Origin: Branchinecta lynchi
Taxonomy: Eukaryota > Arthropoda > Branchiopoda > Anostraca > Branchinectidae
Reading direction: 5' to 3'
DNA: 64,000 nt
NCBI GenBank assembly: GCA_023053575.1
Contig: JAKZAP010000021.1
Span: forward strand, 19,282,212-19,346,211
Positions 22,739-34,028 of the stretch are shown piece after piece; position 1 is the stretch's first letter; each line of letters opens with the position of its first letter. Below the pieces are notes generated by a model. The model made no database searches. It worked only from the letters and a program-made list of their open reading frames with translations, and was not told the origin of the DNA. The translations under genes and the position numbers were made by a program.

Positions 22739-23299
22739 GTAGGCTCCCTCATTGTTTAAAGGACCCGTCATACTTATATTGCCAATGCAGCCTACTTCCG
22801 TAACTGTATTAATTAATTCTTAAACCCGGAGGCGTATGTTACATTCCGAACCAGCTAACGAAACTTCACTAATCTGTGCGTATGTAGTCTGTTGAAACTG
22901 CGCATCCTTGTGTTGTCTGTTACGAAAGTTTTGACAGTGTAGTATTGAGCTTCTTCTCTGGTTTGTACCTGATTCTCAGGAAAAATACAACAGTCGAATG
23001 CGATCATGTTTCTGGGATCCCAAAAGTAATTGGAGGGATAACTATGACCTCGTAAAAGTTGTCCGTCTGTCTGTGAGCACGATAACTCTCGAAGGAATGA
23101 GATATTCTGATTAAACTTGACAAGGGACAGGTCGAGCTCGTAAATGGGCTCTGTAGCCCTAGATTTAGGGTTGGGGGTTCAAATTAAGAGGCAAATAAAA
23201 TATTTTTAACAGCTATAATGAGATGGTCGATTCAAAGGTAAGAAGACATGCCGAAGAAGAGTGTGAAAATCATTTTCTCGCCGGAGTTTAACTTGAAGT

Positions 23300-26200
23300 T
23301 GATAAGTAAGTAATAGTAAAGTAATAAAGTAAGTAATTTATTTATAACCCGCCGTTAGAAAGCGGAGTAAATGAAGAAAGTAAATAAAACACATAAACAT
23401 ACACAAAAAGACACTTAATTTCAATCGTCGGCCAGGAAGCAGTGTAGAAGGTCGTGCGCTGGTTGGGTTCTGTTGTCAATGATTTTTGATAGCGAAGAAG
23501 AAACATCCAAAAGGGTAACACTTGCATCTTGAATTTTGAACTTCTCCGTCAAAGTATGGTAATGGCATAATTTCGACAAGTGGAGCAGGTGCTTTGCATA
23601 TTTAAAATAACATGATCTCATCTTTTTTATCTCCTTCTTTCGCAGAACATGAGTGATGCCAGAACGAAATAGTATAGAAGGAGCGCAGAAGGTGCTGTAC
23701 AATTTTCCCAAAGCTTTACGATTATAGCGCCCCCGGTTGGGGACGATGCGCCCATAGGCGGTACGGATTGATCTAGAAACTTCTTGAACAACCGAAGAGC
23801 AAAATTTTGACAACGAGGATTTGAATGTTATGCCAAGCCATCGTAGAGATTCTGTTGATCTGACGACGAACGATCCAAGAGAGATAGAAGCTTTAGCATT
23901 CAAACGATTTGACGAAGGGTTGAAATGCAGGTACTCACATTTTGAGAGGTTAACTTCAAGACCGATTTTGAGAAGTTCCAACGACAGCTTACAGACATTT
24001 TTGGTGAGTGTGGATCGGGTACGGCTTACTAAGAGCAAGTCGTCCGCGTAAGCTATGTAGCTGAAGGCGTGGTCTTTATAAAAGTAAGCAGGATGCGAAG
24101 AATCAAGACAAGAAGATATGGCCGATTTGAAGATGTAGGGAGATAAGACTCCCCCTTGACGAACACCAGTTCGGACTGGAATAATCTCTGACAAGCTACC
24201 TTGCCATTTGAACCTTACTGAAGAATGACCATACCAAAATTTTAACAGATAGACAACAGACAGATTCACGCCAGAAGTAATGAGAGAAAATAGGGCCTGA
24301 GAGTGCGTTATATTGTCAAAAGCACCAGCTATATCTATAGAACATATATGTATAGCAGACTTGTCGCGGGTAGCCTGTTTCATCATTTTTGTCAATATGT
24401 GATGAGCGTGCGCACAACTGGCGCTCGAACGGAATCCAAACTGCATTGAACCAAAGCGACATTTTTCAACTATTTCTGGAAGAAGGACGTATTCCAGGAT
24501 TTTGCTTATGGTACAAGAAACTGTAATTGGCCGATAGCTTTTGCAAAGGTCCGCGTCTTTCCCTCGCTTAATCACCGATGTTATAGTACCCAAGAGGAAA
24601 CTATTCGGAACCAAACCCTGGCATAAACAAATTTGAAATAGCAGCTGAAGGTGTTGTGTTAAAGCTGGACACTCAATTTTGAAAAAATCGGCACTAAGGC
24701 CATCAGAATCTGTAGAACCAGTTTTTCTTAATTTTCGGAAAGCAATTTCGATGGAAGAACAGGTAACGGGAAGAACAGAAGGTTGAAATATCTTCCTTGG
24801 TAGGTATTTAAGAAGTAAATTTTCAAAGTGCTGCTGAATCTGGTTTTTGCAACCACTGAATAGACCATTGTAGTGGCTGGTCCAGTCAGCCATCGTTAGC
24901 GTGGAAGGAGGTACAGCTGAACCTTTATCTGTACGAAGGACCTTTTGCCACGCTTTTTTGTCAGTGGGAGCATCCAAGCCATTCAAACGAGCATTTTTAA
25001 GTGAAGATTTGTATTCACGCTTCGTTTTAGCTTTTAGATTAAAGACAGTACCATTCCCTGGACGTCCACAAGCAATCCAGATTTTTAGCCAAAATTTTGC
25101 CGTGTTTTTTGCCTTCTTAACTTCAGGACTGACTTTCCAAATAGGTTTCCTTGTACCAACTCGAATTCTCTCAGTCGGTACAGCAGTATCGGCTGCCAAT
25201 TTCAAGCAATGGACAAGCTCGCTATAATAACAATTAATATCAACGGACGAAGTAGTAGCTGCCATACCAGTCTGAAGAAGGTGAAAAGGAACTTTTAAAA
25301 GCGAGAGAAGATTAGTTAACGTAGAAATGTAGAGCACAGCATCTATACGATTCCAGTTACGCTTTTGGATCCAGGCCTTCTTGGGATTTGGACAACTGAT
25401 TCGAGAAACAGGGACAACCAAACAGAAAGACAGAGGCAGATGGTCGTCCTCAATTTTCTCCTCATCAACCTCAACAATACCGTCAATAAGACATGTTTCA
25501 GAAACAATCAAATGATCAAGGTTGGAAACATTAGCGCCACGATTATGTATATATGAAAAGGGTAGAGATTTCTCAATGAGACTGTGAGCTACCGGTAAAG
25601 AATCGAAAAATAAATCAGTCCGTACAGAGGAAGTCAGAAGATCAGTGTTGATATCCCCAACAAGAGCCCATTTCATTCCTTTCCGTGAAATGTCTGACAG
25701 AAGTGTTCTTATTTTCTGACAAGCCTTAGCAAATGAACTATGTGATGCAATGTTCCGCCGGTCGCAAGGTAAATAAATGTTAACAAGAACTATATTGTCC
25801 AGCTGAACGGCAAGAGCGTAACGTCCAGACTGGAACAGTTTTGGTGGTGCTGAACACTCGCTGGCTCGAAGAAAAATGGCCAACCCACCGGAAGGACGAC
25901 CTCTAGTTTTCATTGCCGGCTGGATGAACACAAAATGCTCAGGAGATCTTCGCAAACTTTCGCGACTGGGGGCGGATAGCAGATGCTCTTGGAGACAAAG
26001 TATGTCGGAGCTGCCTAGCAAATCATCAAGTAGAAGATCTTTGTCCTTTGTGCCATTTACATTTAATGACACACAGCGAAGTTTCTTTTCCTGAAAAACC
26101 ATTATTTGCCAAGACCCACGGCTTTCCTCATAACGCTGCATCGGAGGCTAAAAGAAACATGACAACCGTCGCAATTGGCACACTTAGGAGGCAGTGAGCA

Positions 26201-26765
26201 AGGCGAATCTTTGCTGTAACTGTGGCAGCCAGCACAACGAGCGCATTTTGGAGAATCAGACGGATGCGGGCATTTAGCTACACCGTGGTTTGGGGATTGA
26301 CAGCGAAAGCAGCGCTTGGGCATTCGGTGGAATTCATGAACACGAAAAACTTCATAACCGATTTTTACCCCGATTTTCATAGCTGTAAGGAGGCCACCTT
26401 GACTTTTGAACCCGATTTTGAAAGAACGAGAGCCCGAAATAGGCAGGACTTCACAAGCATCAGGAATCAGGGATTTCAAGGCGTCGGCCGTAATGGTGAC
26501 TGGAACACTCCTGACAACACCCACAAATTTAGGAGAGATAACTTTCGCAGTAGTACCCTCTGGCAAACCTTTTGTGATTGACCGCGCAACAACCTCGGCA
26601 TAAGAAGCACTTGACGTGTGGACAATGAGACGATTTCTTTGAGTATTCGCTCTGACATTGGTGATCCCTTCGTTACCTTCAACGGTGTCAATGTGTTGCG
26701 TCCTTGAATCAATGTTAAGAAGATCCGACGGGACATTACTAACAACGACAGTGTGCGTATCAGAA
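23300..26765 (-). mobile_element. 5'-truncated non-LTR retrotransposon inserted in a GGATCC-family element
   Basis: The element contains the two ORFs above plus a 3' end (23300-23420) with an AATTTATTTATAACCCGCCG block and a run of TTAC/TTACT repeats. It interrupts a GGATCC-family repeat: flanks 23008-23299 and 26766 to about 27290 read as one element if it is removed. A short gataagta string occurs at both junctions and may be the target duplication. The same 3' tail recurs at 54257-54278 and 57120-57180. Confidence 0.85.
23421..26141 (-). CDS. Non-LTR retrotransposon ORF2: endonuclease plus reverse transcriptase
   Basis: An uninterrupted 906-residue ORF. Residues about 20-240 form an APE-type endonuclease: LRCVSLNVNGTKDKD, LCLQEHLL, GDINTDLL, NVSNLDHLIVSE and DDHLPLSF. 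The middle and C-terminal parts form a reverse transcriptase: SYRPITVSCTISKI, FGFRSSASCAHAHH, SIDIAGAFDNI (about 601-611), TGVRQGGVLSPYIF and the catalytic IAYADDLLLVSR (Y at about 698). The order endonuclease then RT, with an upstream zinc-knuckle ORF, fits the Jockey/CR1-like LINEs. The clade cannot be set without a tree. No frameshifts or stops suggests recent insertion. ORF2 overlaps ORF1 by about 40 bases. The element sits antisense in EIF3B intron 8. Confidence 0.93.
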   Translation of the reverse strand: MQRYEESRGSWQIMVFQEKKLRCVSLNVNGTKDKDLLLDDLLGSSDILCLQEHLLSAPSRESLRRSPEHFVFIQPAMKTRGRPSGGLAIFLRASECSAPPKLFQSGRYALAVQLDNIVLVNIYLPCDRRNIASHSSFAKACQKIRTLLSDISRKGMKWALVGDINTDLLTSSVRTDLFFDSLPVAHSLIEKSLPFSYIHNRGANVSNLDHLIVSETCLIDGIVEVDEEKIEDDHLPLSFCLVVPVSRISCPNPKKAWIQKRNWNRIDAVLYISTLTNLLSLLKVPFHLLQTGMAATTSSVDINCYYSELVHCLKLAADTAVPTERIRVGTRKPIWKVSPEVKKAKNTAKFWLKIWIACGRPGNGTVFNLKAKTKREYKSSLKNARLNGLDAPTDKKAWQKVLRTDKGSAVPPSTLTMADWTSHYNGLFSGCKNQIQQHFENLLLKYLPRKIFQPSVLPVTCSSIEIAFRKLRKTGSTDSDGLSADFFKIECPALTQHLQLLFQICLCQGLVPNSFLLGTITSVIKRGKDADLCKSYRPITVSCTISKILEYVLLPEIVEKCRFGSMQFGFRSSASCAHAHHILTKMMKQATRDKSAIHICSIDIAGAFDNITHSQALFSLITSGVNLSVVYLLKFWYGHSSVRFKWQGSLSEIIPVRTGVRQGGVLSPYIFKSAISSCLDSSHPAYFYKDHAFSYIAYADDLLLVSRTRSTLTKNVCKLSLELLKIGLEVNLSKCEYLHFNPSSNRLNAKASISLGSFVVRSTESLRWLGITFKSSLSKFCSSVVQEVSRSIRTAYGRIVPNRGRYNRKALGKLYSTFCAPSILFRSGITHVLRKKEIKKMRSCYFKYAKHLLHLSKLCHYHTLTEKFKIQDASVTLLDVSSSLSKIIDNRTQPAHDLLHCFLADD

Positions 26766-26766
26766 G
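26102..26766 (-). CDS. Non-LTR retrotransposon ORF1 (gag-like, 5'-truncated)
   Basis: One frame is open from about 26763 down to the stop at 26102 and lacks the N-terminus because the element is 5'-truncated. Its last 70 residues hold three cysteine/histidine knuckles: CFRCQSPNHGVAKC (a canonical CX2CX4HX4C), then CARCAGCHSYSKDSPC and CANCDGCHVSFSLRC. Such triple knuckles mark the nucleic-acid-binding ORF1 protein of Jockey-like LINEs. An upstream part (NTQRNRLIVHTSSASYAEVV) is in the same frame but lies before the first Met at 26566. Confidence 0.85.
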
Positions 26767-27294
26767 GTGGAATAAGGATAAGTAGATAAGTATGGTGGAT
26801 AAGTAGAAGTTTTATCTGAAGTCGATAGTAGAAGGTGACATACCGTATCCGCGTATGAAAATCACTTTCTCACCGGACATATAGTTCACCCGGAATCCGG
26901 CCAAACCGGAAAGTTTGTGAAAAGTAAAAGTTTTATCTGAAGTTGGTTAGATGTTGGATTTAGGGGTAAGGTTATGTTGAATTCGTGTATGATAATCATT
27001 TTCTACACGGACATATAGTTCGCCATGAATCCGGCTGAAACCGAAAAATGTGTTAAAAGAGAAAGCTTTAACCCAAAGTTGATTAGTTTCGATATAGGGG
27101 TAAGGAGAAATGCTAAGTTCGTTTTTCAGCTTTATTTTTTTTTTGTCGGGCAAGTAGTTCGGCCGGAATCCTGTCGAAATCCGAAATCCAACATCAGTTC
27201 TGATTTTTTAATCTGTTTCTAAATTTGGTCTAGTGAAGACCGGATATCTGCAGGATACAATTGTCTGTATCAAATACCTCCGTTTTCTTGTGTA

Positions 27295-28074
27295 CCTTCC
27301 TCGTCGCATGCGCAATTACCGAATCATGGAGAAGTTTTTTTTGTCTTGGACCGAACTGTCAAACTAAAAGAAATAAGTGATTATCTTCTGCCATCATCCA
27401 ATGGTCTGCCTGCCCATTGCCAAATGCGACAGCTAGTGGAGTAAATTTATTGTTCTTTTCGGGTCTCGTTGTGTATTTCTTGTTTTGCGTTTATTTATCT
27501 TGTGGTGTTGTATCTATCGTGCAAATGCCTTATTACTAGGATGCATGTAAGAAATTCATTCATTCATTCAGTGTACCACCTCAATGGCGGTCGGAAATAA
27601 TAATATTTATTTATTACCCACTTAACATGAAAAAGATAAATAGTGGAGTAGAAACTTGAAGAAAAAATTGTAAAAAGACATGAAACAAAAAAGAAAGTCT
27701 ACAATTACATTAATGAAACAAACGGAACAAACCGTGATGAGGCGACAAACGCCGTTTCTGACAGCCTTCGTGCAGATGAGTCAGCTTGTCGGTAATATTC
27801 GGCAGACAAGTGGATGTTTGGATCAAGTTTATAGTTTGACGGGAATCCGGATTAACCAGAGGTTCCCATTCCCAGTTTAAGTAACGTGATCGTCCGCTTA
27901 GGTCGGTGGCGTTTTCTTTGTGTTAACTTCTGTCATTCTTCGGGAATCCGAGAAGAACCGGATTTTTTTGGAAAAGCGGATCTGCAGCTGCATGAGATTC
28001 CGGAAGAAGGTTCTCCTCGGGGTTCTCCTCTTCAATTTTCGTTGGAAAAGTTGTAAATATATCGTGGATTTCAG
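27295..28074. other. Rest of EIF3B intron 8, nothing recognised
   Basis: AT-rich DNA with an attcattcattcattcag microsatellite near 27553 and an A-rich run at 27620-27720. I see no gene or recognised repeat on either strand. Confidence 0.5.
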
Positions 28075-28183
28075 GAATTAATTGAGGAACGTCAGAAATT
28101 GATGCGAATCTACGAAGAATACCGTAGGAAGCGAGAGAGGGAATGGCAGAGCATGAAGGATGAAAGGACAGAACTGAGAAAAT
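28075..28183 (+). CDS. EIF3B: EIF3B exon (C-terminal helix)
   Basis: The exon follows acceptor atttcag and encodes ELIEERQKLMRIYEEYRRKR then EREWQSMKDERTELRK. It is a charged helix equivalent to human [20 protein letters not shown] and following (from memory). In the eIF3 complex this region is known to contact eIF3i and eIF3g. It ends one base into a codon (T|GT, Cys) at donor gtaagt, and the rest is 8.2 kb away. Confidence 0.94.
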
Positions 28184-29763
28184 GTAAGTACTTTCGTATT
28201 GTCTTATTTTTTATTATTTTTTTTTTTTCAGTTCTTTCTAATCTTTACACTTCCATCCTATCGTATTGTCTTATAGATAAGATAGGATTTAGTTGCACAA
28301 AAAGCCAAGAGGCCATGGCAGCAAAGTAAACAAAAAAAACAACAGACTGGAGCAAGTCATACTTCATTATAGTAACCTATTATAGGATTAATTTTCAGTG
28401 TAGCAAAGTAACTATGAGGAATCTTGCCAGCCTCATCATATTTTCAAATCTTCAGACTCACATCTTTAATTTGAATCTTATCGATTTCACGAAAATTTCA
28501 AATTAAAAGTGCATTTGAGTAAGCAGGTTTATTTACAATAAAGTCTTGGCTGGGCTGCCACAGAATAGAATTTCAGAAAAGTTTGACCGAGTCGGAAATT
28601 TGAAGGGGGAGAAAGATCGGATTGCCTGCTTATAAAACTTGAGAGACTGTAATATTCGGAGACGATTGAGAATAAGTTAAAGAAGCATGCTGCTCTGAGA
28701 TTACTGAGAATTCTTTCTTTTATTGTGAAGTGCGTCCATCTTTTCTTATTTTTTCGTTAGAAAGTGGCAAGAAAAAAATATGCATAGTAAGTTTCGGTCA
28801 GTTTTTTCTTCGTTAGGATGTAAAAAAAGCAGATACTATTTCAGACTTTTGTTCGTGGCAGCATTAGGAAAGAATAAAAAATCTACTTAAAAGACCGCTC
28901 GCACTATTTACTCTTCAACTTACAGTATTTTAAAAAGGTTGTGCTTTCAACAATAACCCACGGTTTTGGCTATTTAAGCCTTTTCCGAGACCAGTTGACG
29001 TATAGAGAAAACAGGGAAACAATTTACATAACCGGTTTTTCTGATGCAAAAACTTCTTGCATAAAACCGTCTGCAGCGTGATACACATCGAAGGTAGCAA
29101 AACACGGCAAGGGAGGAAATCAGCGTGGTTTTTGTTAAAGCACAACTCTGGTCTCTTCACTATAAAGTGGATCAGAAGAATGTTTCTCGAAAATACTATT
29201 ACTTTCCATCTGAGTGTAGCAATTTTCTTGTTATCTTGTCGATTCTATCCAGCTTTCCTGCTCTCCGACGCGGCGGCTGGGCGCAAAACATTTGAAACTG
29301 AACGGAACGTGGTTAAAAAGTAGGAAAACTAAGCAAAGAAAAGAAGTAAAAACAGAAGATTCTCATATCCTTGCGTGTGAAAGAGTTGCCAGCGGACGTT
29401 CAAGACTCTGGCAAGCTTTGCGTTGTGTAACCGGCATAACTCGGCACGGCCGAGAAAGCGCTAAAAATCCGTAGGTACAAAACGAAACCATGGAGAAAGG
29501 TGGGGAAAAGTCTTTGAACCTTGCCGGTCCATCCCCGCAACCGCAAGATCAAAAACTTTCCTTCTTAAGTCCTTCAGCTCTGTCCGTAAATGATCTATCT
29601 TCTCTACCACCTCTCGACATTCGTTAATTTCGGAAGAAAGAAATACAAAATTTATAAAATGGAATTTAAAAAAAAAATCAATATCATAACAGACCTGCCA
29701 CGTGAAAATCTATACAGATTTGTGTGTGGCAATTTAATCACTTAGCATAATTGTATTGGGAGC
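28184..29763. other. First part of EIF3B intron 9, nothing firm
   Basis: AT-rich. The segment 29068-29114 (tacacatcgaaggtagcaaa then acacggcaag) is repeated in the 74-base spacer at 43150-43195, so it belongs to some dispersed repeat. No coding signal recognised. Confidence 0.5.
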
Positions 29764-31307
29764 AAAAAGACGAAAGGTTTCGATAGGTTTCGATGGGATC
29801 CCAAAAATTCAATATCTGATCCAGACAACTGGGTCTTATCTTCGCCAGATCCAGTCTTCACCAGACTCCTTGAGTATTTGTACTATTAAAATTCAGAAAC
29901 AGATTAAGGCCAAATAGCTGAGAAAAACAAACTTCAGATATGGATTCGGCATGTATGTTTACCCCTATAAGTCATATCTGTTTTGATGAAAACTTCCTGT
30001 CCCATCTGTCAATTTCCCGGTTTCGGCCGAACTCCGGAACTACTTGTCCTGCGAAAAAAAGAAAGCTAAAAAACGAGCTCAGGGTATCTTCTTTCCCGAA
30101 AAATGAACATCTAACCAACTTCAAATAAAACTTTAACTTTTAACAATTTTCCGGTTTTGGCCGGATTCCGGGCGAACTACATGTCCGGGCAGAAAATTAT
30201 TCTCACATAAGTGTTCAGCATGTCTTCTTGCCCTAAATCGAACATCTAATCAACTCGAAATAAAACTTTTGATTTTAACAAACTTTCCGGTTTGGGCCGG
30301 ATTCTGGGTAAACTACTTCTCCGCCGAGAAAATGGTTTTCATCATCGTGTTCAGCATGTCTTCCTACTAGTCAGGGAGCCACACGAGAGAAATGTTGATA
30401 TTTAAGGATTGAGGTGATCAGCAAGCAGCAGAAGGTTTGAGTGTGCAATCTAATGCAATCGACCATGCTGAAAACGAAAATCGGCGTTATATAGTCGACA
30501 AATGGGTGCGACATCCACATTTCTTCAAATTCCCTAAAAATCCATCTTAACTGGCAAAAATTATATTAAAATCGATAAAAAATTACAGGTTACTCCAAAA
30601 TTGTTCAGCTATACCTCAGATCGAAGGTAATTAAATAAAGAATCATATTCTCTTTTCAAAACATTTTTATCTTTTGCCGCTCAGTTGTAATCACAAAATT
30701 TCGACGAAAAAGTTAACACAATTTATCTCTCTTTTGGATTGATCTTGATCCATCTTGAAAATTTGCCTGGCTGAGGTGTATTTTTTTTTAATGGCTTCTG
30801 TAGGAAATTTATTGTCCTACAAAATGACTGATCCAGAAATTCTCTAACTCTTCTCGTTTTTGAACTATTGACAGAAAAGCGGATTGACCCAATTTTTAGC
30901 TCGGATAAGCAGCGGCATCTATCCAGTGTGAATGCGTCAGGGTTCACCCGGCCAGATAGATTTTCCAAGATAAGCTGAATAGAAAAAGTCAAGCAAAGGA
31001 GTCTAAACACAAAATTATGGAGGACCTTAAACTTGATTTGCACTTGAGTGGAGCTTGATGCAAGAGGTGTAGACACTGAAGGTAGGCTTTCCTTGTGAAA
31101 CATATTTAAAGTACAAAGGTTGTTGATATGTCCTGCTCTGAATGCCCGGGTCAGGCAGAAGCCAGGCACATGACCCAGACATGACCACTAATAAATAAGT
31201 TGAATAGCGTAGGCTCGTGGAAACTGTTTTTCATTAAACATTGTTCATTAAAGAATTCTCTACTTAAGCAGCCATAGAATAAATTGCAGCTGCAGTTATT
31301 TAGATTT

Positions 31308-31640
31308 TATTGCTATTTTGACAGTTCTCTAGCCTACTCTTTTGGGTTCTCAACTACCGGTGAGTGTTGACCTCTTGACTTGTGTAAACGGTCTCTCTTT
31401 TCTGGTTCTTAAATGACTAAGCCAGGATCCGGGTTCCAGACTGGGGACAGGATCCCGGTTTGTTGACTAGTTTAACGAAGTCCAAGGAGGTCTGTGGTTG
31501 GCTGCTGGAGACGAGTCTCCGCCTTATTGCTATTTTGACCGTTCTCTAGCCTACTCTTTTGGGTTCTCAACTACCGGTGAGTGTTGACCTCTTGTGTGAA
31601 CAGTCTCTCTTTTCTGGTTCTTAAATGACTAATATCATTG
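31308..31640 (+). repeat. Tandem duplication, about 218-bp period, in the TIR transposon
   Basis: A block of about 110 bases starting attgctattttgac and running through ttaaatgactaa occurs at 31308 and again at 31526. The two copies are nearly identical; the second lacks a few bases after cctcttg. It lies upstream of the transposon gene and could be a duplicated promoter segment. Confidence 0.75.
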
Positions 31641-32080
31641 AGTTAAAAGAAAATACTAATCCAGTTAAGTGATATCTAGGGATAGTCTGTTTTTTCTTTT
31701 AGCAAATAATCCCAGCATCACACTTAATTCACAGGCTAATGTTCTACTTTGCTTCTTGCTGTCAGTCCTTTTTACTGAGTTAATAGTAGTAGCCAAAGTG
31801 ATTTTGTTGCGTACTCGTATTCTACTCTCTACTCACCATCGGAATCCTTTCAAGTAGACCGAATTCCGTTCTACTCGACAGGAATTCTTGCCAGTGTAAA
31901 CGCTACATTAATTTACTCCTATAATACAAGTTGTACAACAAATGCAAAACTGGGTTTTAATCTAGAGAAATATCACAGACTGTTAAGCCGTAAGCAAATG
32001 TTATTTTCCCAGTATTGTTAGCTATATTTTAACATAAACTTTTCCAGGTATACAATTTCCTCACTAATTTATTCTTTCAG

Positions 32081-33670
32081 ATGGAAAAACTACAGAAAAC
32101 GGTTGGATTTCTTGAGAGCCCCAAAAAAATAAGAAAGACTGATTTTTCTTTATGCTTTGTTTGCCAAGATGAAAAGAAAGAAAACCTGTCAATCATCAAA
32201 AGCTCTAAGAAGCTACTTGAGACATTGGAAACATCTGCTGATCCCAAGTTCAGAAGATTGCTGACTGAGGCGTCAAAAGACAGTTTTTTGTCTAAAAGTC
32301 CGAAATGGCATTCCAGCTGTCACCGCCAGCTTATGTACACCATCAGGAAAGGAACTTCTGCTCCAGAGGGATGTTCCAGCACTGAAAATGTAAGCACTAC
32401 CAGAAAAAAAACGCGTTCGGAACCTGCAGCCGTTTCCTTCTCATACAAAACTTGTTGTTTGTTTTGCTCCAAAACAGGAAGCAGTAAAAAAAACTCTCTA
32501 AAGTTATCCAATGTTGAAACTTTTTCTCGCAGTGAAGCTATTGTCCTGAAAGCTAATCTTCTCTGGCTCACACTGCCAGTGGTATTCAGCAGAGTTAGTG
32601 GGACTGACCTAATAGCAGCTGAGGCAAAGTACCACAAAAAGTGCATTGACAAATTTATGGCTACAAAGCCAAAATGTGACGTTGTGCATGATATGAACAA
32701 AACAATATTTGCCCAGTTCTTAGAAGGGGTTGAGTCTAGGCTTAAAGAAGGAAGGATTTACCACATTTCTGATTTCAAAGAAAAGCTAAGAAAAGTTTTG
32801 ATTGACAATGGACTTGTTTGGCAGAAGCATAGACTGCTTTGGCTTAAAAGAAGTTTGGACAGACATTTCGGGAGCCAGCTAATCAAGTTTGTGGATCCTA
32901 GAAAAGGGACGTTTTACCATCTGAAAGGAACAGTTTCGGCTGGCGATATGGCAGCACAAGTTAAGGCGATGATTGAAGAATTTGAATACAGTGCTGTTCT
33001 AATAGATTCAGATGATGCTGGTAGTGACAGCTCAGATTCGACTGTGATAGATTCTGACGTAGCTGTAACATCGAAATCTGTGACATCGAGTGACGACGAA
33101 CTTGGTGATTGTTCGTTTATTGATGTGGGGAATGATGATGGAGAAGGTGAGAATGGAACCCGACCCAGGAGGTCTTCAGTGGTATCAGAAAGTGGAAATT
33201 CAGGTCCTAGTAGACTTAGTGATAAATACGAAATGGAAGAAAGAAAAAACTTCTTTTATCTGATGACTAAAGCCAAGGCTCAATTAGTGGACAGTGCAAA
33301 GGATTTCAAAGAAAGCAAAAGCAGCATTGATTTGACTTATGATGCAGCAGACAGCCTAGTTCCACCACTGCTCTATAACATCATCGCATTTCTGATCGGT
33401 GACGTATCAGACCCCCCTGTCGACAGTGATACCAAATACAGTCTTGATGAACAGACGAGAGAGAAGGTTTTAAATTTAGCTCAAGACATCATGTTTCAGT
33501 CCCAGGGCATAGCAACTCCCAAACATCTTGCACTGTCTGTCCATTTGCACTACAAAACCAGAAGCAAATCTCTCCTTCTTCTACTAAACAGGCTGGGCTA
33601 CGGAGTAAGCTTTACAACCCTGCAGAGTTGCCTCATACGGAAAAGACCCAGACCACTTTACCTCTCTTAA
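32081..33670 (+). CDS. Transposon-borne zinc-finger-like protein, N-terminal part
   Basis: 529 residues from ATG at 32081, directly after a ttattctttcag acceptor-like tract, so an upstream exon is possible. Near the N-terminus are a CFVC...WHSSC module (residues about 25-85) and a CCLFC...YHKKC module (about 125-205), both plausible zinc-binding folds. Residues about 305-360 are Asp/Ser-rich. The segment PKHLALSVHLHYKTRSKSLL is characteristic of a large, poorly described TE-derived family in aquatic invertebrates (from memory). There a long central region follows; here the frame ends 20-30 residues later and the C-terminal part appears in another frame. Probably a truncated or deleted transposase-like protein. 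Confidence 0.7.
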   Translation: MEKLQKTVGFLESPKKIRKTDFSLCFVCQDEKKENLSIIKSSKKLLETLETSADPKFRRLLTEASKDSFLSKSPKWHSSCHRQLMYTIRKGTSAPEGCSSTENVSTTRKKTRSEPAAVSFSYKTCCLFCSKTGSSKKNSLKLSNVETFSRSEAIVLKANLLWLTLPVVFSRVSGTDLIAAEAKYHKKCIDKFMATKPKCDVVHDMNKTIFAQFLEGVESRLKEGRIYHISDFKEKLRKVLIDNGLVWQKHRLLWLKRSLDRHFGSQLIKFVDPRKGTFYHLKGTVSAGDMAAQVKAMIEEFEYSAVLIDSDDAGSDSSDSTVIDSDVAVTSKSVTSSDDELGDCSFIDVGNDDGEGENGTRPRRSSVVSESGNSGPSRLSDKYEMEERKNFFYLMTKAKAQLVDSAKDFKESKSSIDLTYDAADSLVPPLLYNIIAFLIGDVSDPPVDSDTKYSLDEQTREKVLNLAQDIMFQSQGIATPKHLALSVHLHYKTRSKSLLLLLNRLGYGVSFTTLQSCLIRKRPRPLYLS

Positions 33671-34028
33671 TGAATTAAGAGTGCATTTGTACCCTCGAAA
33701 GCGGGAGCTTAAGTATTTGCCACCATCTGACGCTGCCTTTGAGTGTCATGCTAAGCGCGTGTACCTGCAGTTGGACATTTTTTTGCAAGCAAATCGAGCA
33801 AAGCCACAGTTTCTGGATCCCCTGCAATTTGGCTGGATGTTTCAAGACGGTGGGGTTAGGCCAGTTGTGTCTACCCTTCAGGCATTTCCAGAAGGTGTGG
33901 TCCCCCAGTACTGCTCGTGCAAGCGCTGTACAAAAAAATGTTCATGTGCTGGAAATAGACCTTGCGATTTACTTTGTGGCTGTGGTGGGAAGTGTTTTAT
34001 GGACGAGTTTGATATGCTTGATGGATAA
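33621..34028 (+). pseudogene. CXC-domain C-terminal fragment of the same transposon gene
   Basis: In the frame +1 to the N-terminal part, an open stretch encodes SYGKDPDHFTSLNELRVHLY, then LPPSDAAFECHAKRVYLQLD, FGWMFQDGGV and a cysteine-rich tail YCSCKRCTKKCSCAGNRPCD then LLCGCGGKC. This is a tesmin/TSO1-like CXC motif that ends many proteins of this family. The central region expected between the two parts is absent, so an internal deletion with its junction near 33620-33630 broke the frame. It cannot be an autonomous transposase as it stands. Confidence 0.7.

Larger units (their letters stand above)
23008..27290 (+). repeat. GGATCC-family element split by the LINE
   Basis: The left part 23008-23299 has the left terminus and start of the units. 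The right part 26766 to about 27290 has two or three 137-bp-type units (CCCGGAATCCGGCCAAACCGG near 26890) and a degraded right terminus (caaatacctccgttttcttg). Confidence 0.75.

Noticed and set aside
32320..32700. 126-residue minus-strand frame
   Set aside because: Antisense shadow of the transposon gene at 32081-33670.
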